DNA of 57,403 nucleotides from Glaciecola sp. UBA2563 (lineage in GTDB: Bacteria; Pseudomonadota; Gammaproteobacteria; Enterobacterales; Alteromonadaceae). Positions 43,444 through 51,579 of the stretch are shown one piece after another. How positions within the stretch are numbered: the first letter of the stretch is position 1; each line of letters opens with the position of its first letter. Position numbers and translations under genes: made by a program. The stretch is taken from NCBI GenBank assembly GCA_002340325.1, contig DDLV01000109.1, positions 1 to 57,403 on the forward strand, written 5' to 3'. The notes under the pieces were generated by a model, which saw only the letters and a list, made by a program, of their open reading frames with translations, ran no database searches and had not been told where the DNA came from.

Positions 43444-45057
43444 ATGAACATTTTAGATTGCACACTCCGAGATGGTGGTTATTACAATAAATGGGATTTC
43501 GAGTCTGATGTGGTAAAGGCGTACTTAAAAGCAATGGCATCAGCTAAAATCGATTATGTTGAACTCGGATTGAGAAACTTTGCAAAATCAGGTTTCTTAG
43601 GAGCATATGCCTATACAACAGAAAAATACTTAAATCGAATGGATTTACCCCACGGGCCTATTTATGGCGTTATGGTGGATGCGAAAACAGTCCTGTCGTC
43701 AAAGTTAAGTGTTGATGATGCAGTTGCTACTTTGTTTGTCTCCGCTGCCGAGAGTAAACTGAGCCTTGTGAGAATTGCAGCGCATTTCCACGAAGTCGAA
43801 AGCTGTGGAGAAATTGTAAAAGCATTGAAAAAGTTAGGTTATATAGTCGGTTTTAATCTAATGCAGTCAGGAGGTAAAGCATCAGAAGTAATTACAGAAA
43901 AGGCCAAAATAGCGTCGAGCTGGGATTGCTTGGATGTCCTCTATTTCGCAGATTCACTCGGAAATATGGATGTGAATGAAGTAAAGCGGATTATTGGCGC
44001 TATTAGAAAAGAATGGAGCGGCGAATTAGGCATTCATACGCACAACAATATGGCAAAAGCTTTGGATAACAGCTTGGCGGCGAAGGAGTTGGGTGTTAAC
44101 TGGATTGATGCGACCGTAACAGGTATGGGGCGGGGAGCAGGAAATGCTCAAACGGAAAATTTGTTGGCTATTTTATCTCAAAATACAGACAAATATATCG
44201 CAAGCTATGTTTATGAGCTAGTTCTTAGACATTTTGAAAAAATGCAAAAACGCCATGGATGGGGCAGTAATTTAATGTACTTTTTAGGCGCACAGCATAA
44301 CGTTCATCCTACTTATATTCAAAACTTATTATCCGATACCCATTTTGGAACAGAAGAAATTATTGGCGCTATTGAATATTTGAAAGATTTAGAATCGAGC
44401 AGTTCTTACGATATAAAAAACTACAAAAAAGCAACTTCTTTCTTAACTGTTAAAACCCAGGTATCTGGTAGTACATCACTTAATGGAATAGCGAAAGGGA
44501 AAGAGGTACTTATACTTGCTAATGGTCCGAGTTTAACTAAGTATCTTAATGATATAAAAGCATACATCGTAGAAAGGAAACCAATAGTAATAGCAATAAA
44601 TATCTGTGATGTTATGAGTCCAGAGTTTATCGATTATTATTGCGTTTCTCGTAACACAAAGTTTTTATCAGAAAGAGAAAAATACAATAAGTTAAAGAAA
44701 CCTTTAATATTGCCTCTTCATAGATTTACAAATGAAGAGATAAAGACTTTAGAGTGCCTAGAACTATATGACTTCGGCATGACAGTCGAGTCAGGCGCGC
44801 TAGAACTGCATTCAAGTAGTTGTGTAGCACCCTATGATGTAACGACGGCATATGCTTTGTGTGTTGGCTATAATACCGAGGCTAGTCAGGTTTCCGTAGT
44901 AGGTTTTGATGGTTATAACTATCAAGATGAGCGACAGTTGGAAATGGTAGAAATCCTCACTCTTTTCAAGAATCTCTCTAAAGATGTAAAGCTTGTCTCA
45001 TTGACGCCCTCTACATACCCGATAGCACAAGAGTCGTTATATGCTCCAACTATCTGA
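43444..45057 (+). CDS. DRE-TIM aldolase fused to a GNGPSL-type (MptE/GT42-like) domain
   Basis: 537 residues in two parts. Residues 1 to about 300 are an HMG-CoA lyase/hydroxy-oxovalerate aldolase-type barrel: LDCTLRDGGYYN at the start, metal ligands His198 and His200 in GIHTHNN, and GMGRGAGNAQTE. From about residue 351 a Rossmann-like domain begins with GKEVLILANGPSLTKYL and ends with YNTEASQVSVVGFDGYN. That pattern is shared by MptE-like/DUF115 proteins, Maf flagellin glycosyltransferases and GT42 sialyltransferases such as CstII. The barrel probably makes or cleaves a C-C bond in a keto acid. The second domain could bind CMP-sugar or another nucleotide. The exact reaction is unknown. Overlaps the HAD gene by 17 bases. 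Confidence 0.8.
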   Translation: MNILDCTLRDGGYYNKWDFESDVVKAYLKAMASAKIDYVELGLRNFAKSGFLGAYAYTTEKYLNRMDLPHGPIYGVMVDAKTVLSSKLSVDDAVATLFVSAAESKLSLVRIAAHFHEVESCGEIVKALKKLGYIVGFNLMQSGGKASEVITEKAKIASSWDCLDVLYFADSLGNMDVNEVKRIIGAIRKEWSGELGIHTHNNMAKALDNSLAAKELGVNWIDATVTGMGRGAGNAQTENLLAILSQNTDKYIASYVYELVLRHFEKMQKRHGWGSNLMYFLGAQHNVHPTYIQNLLSDTHFGTEEIIGAIEYLKDLESSSSYDIKNYKKATSFLTVKTQVSGSTSLNGIAKGKEVLILANGPSLTKYLNDIKAYIVERKPIVIAINICDVMSPEFIDYYCVSRNTKFLSEREKYNKLKKPLILPLHRFTNEEIKTLECLELYDFGMTVESGALELHSSSCVAPYDVTTAYALCVGYNTEASQVSVVGFDGYNYQDERQLEMVEILTLFKNLSKDVKLVSLTPSTYPIAQESLYAPTI

Positions 45058-45694
45058 ATACGACATATACTTTTTCGATTGTGACGGGGTGATATTAGAC
45101 TCTAATGCGTTGAAAATAGCCGCTATGGAAAATGTTCTGAGTCAATTTGACTTTAAAAAGAACGAAGTTAATTCATGTATAACCTACTTTAAAAAAAATT
45201 TCGGTAAGTCTCGTTTTCATCATGTAGACTATTTTTTGTCAAACATCCTATGTGTTTCTTCAACTGATAGGTCTTTTTTAGAGCAGAAGTTATTAAATTT
45301 ATTTAGTATTGAATGCAAAGAGTTATATAAGACCGCACCTCTTACGCCTGGTTATTTAGACTTTGCCAGACGCTTAGAGGGCAAAAAATATGTCGCCAGT
45401 GGTTCTGCAGAAGACGAATTAAGGGACGTTTTCTCGTTTCGCAAGTTATCAAACCTATATGATGGCATCTTCGGCTCTCCTAAGCATAAAAGTCAAATAT
45501 TAAAGGATTTATTGACAGATAATAATTCCACAAAAGCCCTTATGATTGGGGATGCAAAGTCAGATTTTCTTGCAGCGCAAGAAAATGGCATAGACTTTTT
45601 GGCTTACCTACCTTTCTCTAATGTACCGAATGAAATGAAGAAACTAGCGATAGAAAATAATTTTAGCTCTATTATGAAATGGAGTGAGGCGTAA
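45041..45694 (+). CDS. HAD-family phosphatase
   Basis: 217-residue HAD hydrolase of the beta-phosphoglucomutase/phosphatase type. Motif I is FFDCDGVILDS, with nucleophile Asp13 and acid/base Asp15. Motif II is the Ser in YVASGSAEDE, the lysine lies in GSPKHKSQ, and motif IV is MIGDAKSDFLAA. Its position between two aldolase genes, overlapping the first by 17 bases, suggests it removes phosphate from the aldol product, as KdsC or NeuC-associated phosphatases do in other keto-sugar pathways. Substrate unknown. Confidence 0.85.
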   Translation: MLQLSEYDIYFFDCDGVILDSNALKIAAMENVLSQFDFKKNEVNSCITYFKKNFGKSRFHHVDYFLSNILCVSSTDRSFLEQKLLNLFSIECKELYKTAPLTPGYLDFARRLEGKKYVASGSAEDELRDVFSFRKLSNLYDGIFGSPKHKSQILKDLLTDNNSTKALMIGDAKSDFLAAQENGIDFLAYLPFSNVPNEMKKLAIENNFSSIMKWSEA

Positions 45695-45702
45695 AGGAAA
45701 CA

Positions 45703-46461
45703 ATGAATAAGAAATTAACAGATGGCAACAGTATAGGCATCTTCAGTAAGACGGTTGACAGCGCAATAGTGGAAGGCGCTGGGTTTGCAGGACTTGATTT
45801 TATAATTTTGGATATGGAGCATGGAATAGCCTCCCAAGAAACTATACACAATCATGTGAGAGCAGCGTACACATCAGGTATTGCTCCAATTATTAGAACG
45901 AAAGATGGCTCGCCTCATTCAATTGGCTCCGCTTTGGACAGCGGAGCACACGGTATACAAGTACCCAACATATCATCTGCTGATGAAGTTAAAGAAGTAT
46001 TAAACGCTGCTAAATTTTATCCTCAAGGAAATCGTGGTGTTTGCAGGTTTGTTAAAGCGGCACAATATGGCACACAAAATAAGCAAGATTATTTTAAGAC
46101 AGCTAATTCGAGTTTGATTATTATTCAAGTTGAAGGAGAAGAGGGAGTATCAAACTTAGACGAGATTTTAGCAGTAAAGGGTATTGACGTTATCTTTATA
46201 GGTCCATACGATTTGAGTCAATCACTTGGTGTGCCAGGGGATATAACCTCCCCGATAGTAACATCAGCTATAGAGAGAGTTGTCCATAAAGGTAAAGAAG
46301 TTGCGACAGCGATTGGATGTTTTACCGATACTGTGGAAAACATGCATTGGCTTAAATCATTAGGTGTAAAATATATTGCTTACTCGGTAGACATCAATAT
46401 CTTTGCAGAGGGTTGTAGAAGCATAGTTTCCAATTTCAACAACAAGACTTCTTTCTACTAG
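45703..46461 (+). CDS. HpcH/HpaI-family aldolase
   Basis: 252-residue class II, metal-dependent pyruvate aldolase of the HpcH/HpaI/citrate lyase family. It keeps the active-site features known from HpaI: the catalytic His (residue 40) in ILDMEHG, the pyruvate-binding Arg in PIIRTKDG, the metal ligand Glu in IQVEGEEG, and Asp in FIGPYDLSQSLG. Such enzymes condense pyruvate (or similar) with aldehydes to give 2-keto-4-hydroxy acids. In a capsule locus next to a NeuA-like enzyme this suggests making a 2-keto-3-deoxy sugar acid. It follows the HAD gene by eight bases. Confidence 0.88.
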   Translation: MNKKLTDGNSIGIFSKTVDSAIVEGAGFAGLDFIILDMEHGIASQETIHNHVRAAYTSGIAPIIRTKDGSPHSIGSALDSGAHGIQVPNISSADEVKEVLNAAKFYPQGNRGVCRFVKAAQYGTQNKQDYFKTANSSLIIIQVEGEEGVSNLDEILAVKGIDVIFIGPYDLSQSLGVPGDITSPIVTSAIERVVHKGKEVATAIGCFTDTVENMHWLKSLGVKYIAYSVDINIFAEGCRSIVSNFNNKTSFY

Positions 46462-46609
46462 AATTTATTAAAAATATGTATTTTGTAATAAGCTGCCTCT
46501 GCCATTTTCATCAAAAAATAGTTGTCAATTTAACTTGACGACTACAATAATGTCCTACTGGATAATAAAAAGTTAGCTTTACTTTTTATCAATATTAGGA
46601 AAATAGTTT

Positions 46610-47539
46610 ATGAAATTAAAAAAATTAAGTGACGATAAAACTATATTAGAAATATTAGAATCACAGTCTCCAAAAGAATGTATGGAAGAATTGGGGTTTT
46701 ATGTTTGGAGACAAGCTCTAAATGTAGAAGTGCTTTCCGAGCTAAAGAAACTCGCACTAGTACACTCCGAATTATCAGGTATTAGAAAGCATGATGGTGT
46801 TAGGCAACCACATGCTTTTAGAAAGGCTCCATTTATCATTAAGTTATTTGAAGATGGTAAAATTAAGGAGTTAATGAATAGTTTTTATGGGCACGAAGAT
46901 TGGTTTATAACAAATCATGCTGATCTACATACTGGAGCCTTAGGTAATTGGCACAAGGACGATGGGATGTCGTATGGAAATGGCGGATATTTTGAAGAAC
47001 CAGCTTACCATGTTGATAATCCTGGTGTTTTCAAAATTGCAGCATATTTTCAGGATCATAATAAGTTCTATGACGGTTTAACTATTATTCCGCGATCTCA
47101 TAGAACAAAAAAAATTATGGCAGGAGGTCAATTGTACATAGATTCTCAGAAAGGAGATGTACTATTTTTTGACCCAAGACTTTCACATACTGGTCAACGA
47201 TATGCTTTCCCCGATGCAATATCATCTTCTGCAGAAGATATAATTAAAACTAATAAAATCCCTTCTGATATCTTGGGTAAAGATCTCAAAACACCAGATA
47301 GACTGGATGCAATCGAGAAATTCCAGAATATAAATGGTGTAAGATCAACGGTATTTTTCACTGTTGCAGAAAATGGTCACTACAGTGAGGTGTTTGCAAT
47401 CAATAATATGAAAAGACAATTGCAAGAACTAGAAGACGGCTGCTCGCCATATTTATGTGCTACACAGCTCGAACAATTGAGTTCCATGGGTATAAAAACA
47501 ATAGATAATGAAGATTTCTTCAAAAAAACCTTTTCTTGA
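46610..47539 (+). CDS. PhyH-like Fe(II)/2-oxoglutarate dioxygenase
   Basis: 309-residue member of the phytanoyl-CoA dioxygenase family. The iron-binding triad is visible as His115-x-Asp117 in NWHKDDG and His193 in LSHTGQRYAF; the Arg of HTGQR would bind 2-oxoglutarate. Such enzymes hydroxylate or otherwise oxidise small molecules. Here it probably modifies a sugar or a lipid-like group on the glycan. A 148-base gap precedes it; its stop overlaps the next gene by four bases (TTGA), tying it to the large transferase gene. Confidence 0.82.
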   Translation: MKLKKLSDDKTILEILESQSPKECMEELGFYVWRQALNVEVLSELKKLALVHSELSGIRKHDGVRQPHAFRKAPFIIKLFEDGKIKELMNSFYGHEDWFITNHADLHTGALGNWHKDDGMSYGNGGYFEEPAYHVDNPGVFKIAAYFQDHNKFYDGLTIIPRSHRTKKIMAGGQLYIDSQKGDVLFFDPRLSHTGQRYAFPDAISSSAEDIIKTNKIPSDILGKDLKTPDRLDAIEKFQNINGVRSTVFFTVAENGHYSEVFAINNMKRQLQELEDGCSPYLCATQLEQLSSMGIKTIDNEDFFKKTFS

Positions 47540-50118
47540 AACGCAGTGCCAGATTATTAATGTCAGGAAGAATAGACGTGCCTAAGCTCTTAAATATTCT
47601 AAAACGACCACAGATTTCTCATACAAACAAAAATAACTCCAAAGCCGTATACTACCATTTATTTTATTATGAGTTAGTTATTGAAGCTATTGAAACACTG
47701 AATAGTTTCCCCAGTGATTACGATAAAATAATAACTATAAATGAGAGCTTTTCAGATGGCATTGTAGACCTTATCTATGAATCTACAGGTGCTCTTGTCG
47801 CTAAAACCAAAAACACGGGACGCGATATTTACCCACTTTGGGTTTTAGTACAAGAAGGTATATTTGATAAGTATGAAATCGTCTGTAAGTTGCATGGTAA
47901 AAAGAGTAAGCACAGGTCGGATGGAGATTTGTGGAGAAAAACAGCTTTACAATGCCTCGCTGGAGATATTAGGCGCATTCGCTTTATCGAAGAGTTTTTT
48001 AGAAATAGTAGTGAACCTCTTGCATTTGTATGTCCTAAGCCTTTCACAATCATACAGTCAACAGTTCGCAATTGGCTTTCCAATATGGAAAACATTAACC
48101 TACTTTTATCTAGAAAAGGCGCTACCTCCACAGCAGAAAATTGTGATGGAATGCCAATTATGGCTGGCTCTTTTTATTGGTTTAACAGTTTGGGTCTTTC
48201 TAAATTTAAAGTTCTACCTGTTGATGAAGCTGATTGGAATGAAAATGCAAAAATCACCAATGGAATTGACGGTCTTCTCGAACATGCTATTGAAAGAGCT
48301 TTAACTTTAAAAGGTCCGTTATTTACCTACAACCTAGGTAAAGTGGCAATGATAGCTAGAAATGGGGATATAAGCTATTTGCCTTTACCTGGTATAGAAA
48401 AAGATGGCTCTGTGACATATTTCCAATCAGAGGATAAATACACCGAACGTAAAGTAATTAATAAGCGTCATGATATTTTGGGGTATTACCATTCAGAATT
48501 TAAAAATAATGTTTTGACCTTATCGGGGTGGTCTATTGACTTAAGTGCTTTAAAGTCAAAGCTCGAATTAGAAATTTTTATTAATGACATTAAAGTAGGA
48601 AATGTTATTTCAAATCTCTCGAATGAAAAATTCTACATGCCTGGAGTCTACGATGGAAACTGCGGTTTTAGCTTCAGTGTGGAAATTTCCTCCATTGAAA
48701 AGTTGTCAGTAAAGGTTGTGGGTAAATCAGTCCACCTGTCGACTGAAAAGGAAACAGAATTAGTTCGTGCAGTCCTAAACGGAGTCACAGCTCAGCATTT
48801 ATGTGTTGGTAGTGTAATGTCTCCCGAGGTACAGCGAGTAAATATTTCTCCTTTGTCTAAAGTGCTTAGAGAAAAGGAGCATTACCGCATAATACGAAAG
48901 CATTTAAGTTCTTATCAAGATTCGTTTAAGGATATAATCAAAAACGATCAAGACAAATTGCATGTATTCTTTGTCAATAACCCAATCTCGCAAATTGCAG
49001 TAGCCAGGATTATCGATAACAAAAAACTAAATGAAAATAATGTATTAATACTTTTACATAGAATAAATAATGCTTCTCTCCTGGACAGTTTTGAAATCAT
49101 TAAAACCGGTCAGCCTGATATCGAACAGGTGCATAGCAAAGAAAATTTGGAAAAGGTATTTGAATTGTTGCATAGAATAGGACAGAGACTGGGAAATAGC
49201 GTATTCGATTTGTATTCACATCATTATTATTCTTTAATTACCTATCTATTGGCTTGGTTCCCAAACTGTAAAAAAGCAAATGTGTTTGAAGAAGGAAACT
49301 TGTCATCAGTCAGCGAATTCCAAGAAGAGCGTGACATCCTAAACAAATTATTTCTTGATAACTTACCTCTTATTGAAAAATTTAATGACAGTGAACGTAA
49401 TAATAACGTGTTGTCTATCGTAAGTGGTGCCACTTACGATCATATTTCGCATGGTTTAATACATGACCATTATCCATCACTTGTAGAGCAAGGGAGATGT
49501 TTTCTTGCCACAATACCTTTCCTTTTTGATGTTGAAAATTCTCTAGTGTCTAAAGACAAATTAGCGGCGTTACTATGTTTTCGGAGATATTATTTTTGGC
49601 ATCCTAAAATGCTCTTTGGTGCGACAGCGTTCTCAATCAGTACGGCCTTTAGTACCGATATTCACAACGAAAAATTCTCTTCGCCGTCAGATAAAGAAGT
49701 TAAACTAAGAAATGTTTATAAAGAAAAATTAAACAGTAGTGAATGTAAATACTTAATATTGCTACCAGTTTACGGAAGATTCGAATTGTTTGAAACTTCA
49801 AAAGCGGCGAAAATATACAAGCAAATGAGTGAAACTTTAGCTTCTAACTCTAGCAATAATATTCACTATTTATTGCACCCAGCTGATAAACGTAAAGAAG
49901 AGACCGTTAAGCGCTTGGAAAAAGTCATTGGGGCACAACTCGACGTTGAAAATGTAAATTTGGTGAATCTCCAGAATGAAATAGAGGAATCAAGCTTAGT
50001 AACAGAAATAGCGGCTTCGCTCTTTGAATTTGTAGTTCACTATGGTTCTTCAATTTCATTAACTTTGCCTCAGTACGATGGTGAAACTAAGGAATTACTA
50101 GTAAGCGAGTTTAAGTAA
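47536..50118 (+). CDS. Multidomain glycosyltransferase: RgpF-like plus sialyltransferase-like region
   Basis: 860 residues in three parts. Residues about 40-260 match the RgpF (rhamnan synthesis F) domain: KNTGRDIYPLWVLVQEGIFD, VCKLHGKKSKHRSDGDLWR, and MAGSFYWFN. Residues about 310-410 are a beta-sandwich with LTLSGWSIDL and CGFSFSV. Residues about 470-860 recall bacterial sialyl/polysialyltransferase-like proteins: HVFFVNNPISQIAVARI, LLHRINNAS, ANVFEEGNLSS and HYLLHPADKRKEET; this last assignment is by pattern only. It would fit a transferase using the product of the neighbouring NeuA-like enzyme. Start TTG overlapping the dioxygenase stop. Confidence 0.6.
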   Translation: MKRSARLLMSGRIDVPKLLNILKRPQISHTNKNNSKAVYYHLFYYELVIEAIETLNSFPSDYDKIITINESFSDGIVDLIYESTGALVAKTKNTGRDIYPLWVLVQEGIFDKYEIVCKLHGKKSKHRSDGDLWRKTALQCLAGDIRRIRFIEEFFRNSSEPLAFVCPKPFTIIQSTVRNWLSNMENINLLLSRKGATSTAENCDGMPIMAGSFYWFNSLGLSKFKVLPVDEADWNENAKITNGIDGLLEHAIERALTLKGPLFTYNLGKVAMIARNGDISYLPLPGIEKDGSVTYFQSEDKYTERKVINKRHDILGYYHSEFKNNVLTLSGWSIDLSALKSKLELEIFINDIKVGNVISNLSNEKFYMPGVYDGNCGFSFSVEISSIEKLSVKVVGKSVHLSTEKETELVRAVLNGVTAQHLCVGSVMSPEVQRVNISPLSKVLREKEHYRIIRKHLSSYQDSFKDIIKNDQDKLHVFFVNNPISQIAVARIIDNKKLNENNVLILLHRINNASLLDSFEIIKTGQPDIEQVHSKENLEKVFELLHRIGQRLGNSVFDLYSHHYYSLITYLLAWFPNCKKANVFEEGNLSSVSEFQEERDILNKLFLDNLPLIEKFNDSERNNNVLSIVSGATYDHISHGLIHDHYPSLVEQGRCFLATIPFLFDVENSLVSKDKLAALLCFRRYYFWHPKMLFGATAFSISTAFSTDIHNEKFSSPSDKEVKLRNVYKEKLNSSECKYLILLPVYGRFELFETSKAAKIYKQMSETLASNSSNNIHYLLHPADKRKEETVKRLEKVIGAQLDVENVNLVNLQNEIEESSLVTEIAASLFEFVVHYGSSISLTLPQYDGETKELLVSEFK

Positions 50119-50206
50119 ATAAGTCTGCTCAATCACCATTTGAATACTAAAAATACTGTGGTTACAAGCTTGTTACAATTAGATTACTTTTAAATTGACA
50201 AATATT

Positions 50207-51571
50207 ATGGATATCATAGCTTTACTGCCGGGCTCCAAATATACCTTCGATGTGTATAACGGATTTGACAAAAGCAATTGCCGTGTTTTTGAAGACAGCG
50301 ACTTACAGATTATTCGCGACGACACTACCACAATAGTTAAAAATGCGGATATTACTTCTCTAGTTAGACAGTACAACAGGTTGCCGCCTCCTAAGTCTCT
50401 GATAGTGATATACCCGGATATAGCAGAGCGAGTGGCAGTTTTAACGGAACATGGTAACTTAAATTCGATTAACGGAACCTTCTGGGAAGATTTAATTAAT
50501 TTGCAAAATGGCAATCGCAAAGAAATTAGCCTCGTTTCGTATTCACAAGTTTTTCTTTCGCAGAACAAAGCTAGTACGTATTTTAAAAGAGATGACCTTT
50601 TTTTCCAGCTGGATAACAGTGGAAAGCGATTAGCCAAACTTGAGTATTTACTATATTCATATTTAACCAACACCAACCCCAAACTTTCGATACTCAGAAG
50701 TCGCTTGCAAAATAGCTCTGTTTCGTTACTTGAGGAAGAGTTCGCAAGCGAATCAATACAGCAAATTTTTGAAGGAATTAGCGAGTACGAGGACAAATTG
50801 AACAAAAGTCGTGTTGAGAGTACTCGCCTAAAAACGTCCAACTTATCCCTGCTGGAGGAAAAAAACGGGCTCGTAAAAAATATGGAAGTTTTGAAAAATC
50901 AAAACTGCAAACATATTAGTGAAAAGAATCATTTTCTAAAACAACTAAATAATGACCACAAGAAAAAATTATCATTAGTTAAAAACTCGAATGAACAGTT
51001 ACTTCACACTAAAAACAAATATGAAAAAAAAGTTACTGAAATAGAACGTAAATATCAAAAGGAAAAAATAGGCTGCGAAAAACAACTAGATAATTTCCAC
51101 AAGGAAAAAATAAGCTACGAAAAACAACTAGCAAGTTTAAAAGAGAATGCTTTTCAAGCGACAATTAAAGTTAATACTTTTCAACTAAATCAATATTACG
51201 AAAGCAGCAGTAATCTGTTAGTTTTTGTTAAAAAAATGCTAAATAAATTTCGTTTGTTTATCCCTTCACAAAGACGTAAACACCAAATAGTTAAAAATGC
51301 TCATTTTCTTTTAGAATCAGGGTACTTTGATACAGAAAGGTATTATGAGCTGTATCCTGATGTAAAAGAGTCAGGATCCATAGCTGTACTGCATTACTTA
51401 CGATATGGATATAAAGAAGGTAGATCACCTAGCCAACAATTCGATCCTATTAAGTATCTAAAAGCAAATAAAGATGTAGCAGACGAGGGTGTAAACCCTT
51501 TATTACATTATCTAACTTTTGGAAGATATGAAGGTAGGCCACTTGAGAAGATAGTCAAGGAAAAAGTGTAA
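50207..51571 (+). CDS. Coiled-coil protein with two C-terminal FD-YL-HYL-EGR repeats
   Basis: 454 residues from ATG 50207 (a TTG four codons earlier is less likely). The N-terminal 150 residues (MDIIALLPGSKYTFDVYNGF onward) match no family I know. Residues about 190-330 are a lysine/glutamate-rich coiled coil. The last 80 residues hold two tandem repeats, each with YFDTERYYELYPDVK- or FDPIKYLKANKDVA-type starts and HYL..G..EGR ends, a module I recall from proteins near bacterial glycosyltransferases. No signal peptide or membrane helix. Function unknown; position suggests a scaffold or modifier in the polysaccharide system. Confidence 0.65.
   Translation: MDIIALLPGSKYTFDVYNGFDKSNCRVFEDSDLQIIRDDTTTIVKNADITSLVRQYNRLPPPKSLIVIYPDIAERVAVLTEHGNLNSINGTFWEDLINLQNGNRKEISLVSYSQVFLSQNKASTYFKRDDLFFQLDNSGKRLAKLEYLLYSYLTNTNPKLSILRSRLQNSSVSLLEEEFASESIQQIFEGISEYEDKLNKSRVESTRLKTSNLSLLEEKNGLVKNMEVLKNQNCKHISEKNHFLKQLNNDHKKKLSLVKNSNEQLLHTKNKYEKKVTEIERKYQKEKIGCEKQLDNFHKEKISYEKQLASLKENAFQATIKVNTFQLNQYYESSSNLLVFVKKMLNKFRLFIPSQRRKHQIVKNAHFLLESGYFDTERYYELYPDVKESGSIAVLHYLRYGYKEGRSPSQQFDPIKYLKANKDVADEGVNPLLHYLTFGRYEGRPLEKIVKEKV
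51059..51131 (+). repeat. 42-bp tandem duplication inside the coiled coil
   Basis: A 31-base unit at 51059-51089 recurs at 51101-51131 with two differences, a period of 42 bases. This equals 14 codons, or two heptads (KEKIGCEKQL then KEKISYEKQL), so the coiled coil has lengthened by a recent in-frame duplication. Confidence 0.85.
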
Positions 51572-51579
51572 TCATTTCT

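Noticed and set aside
50179..50841. 220-codon minus-strand open frame
   Set aside because: It mirrors the coding frame of the 50207-51571 gene, has Ser/Leu-rich composition typical of antisense frames, and shows no family resemblance or ribosome site.
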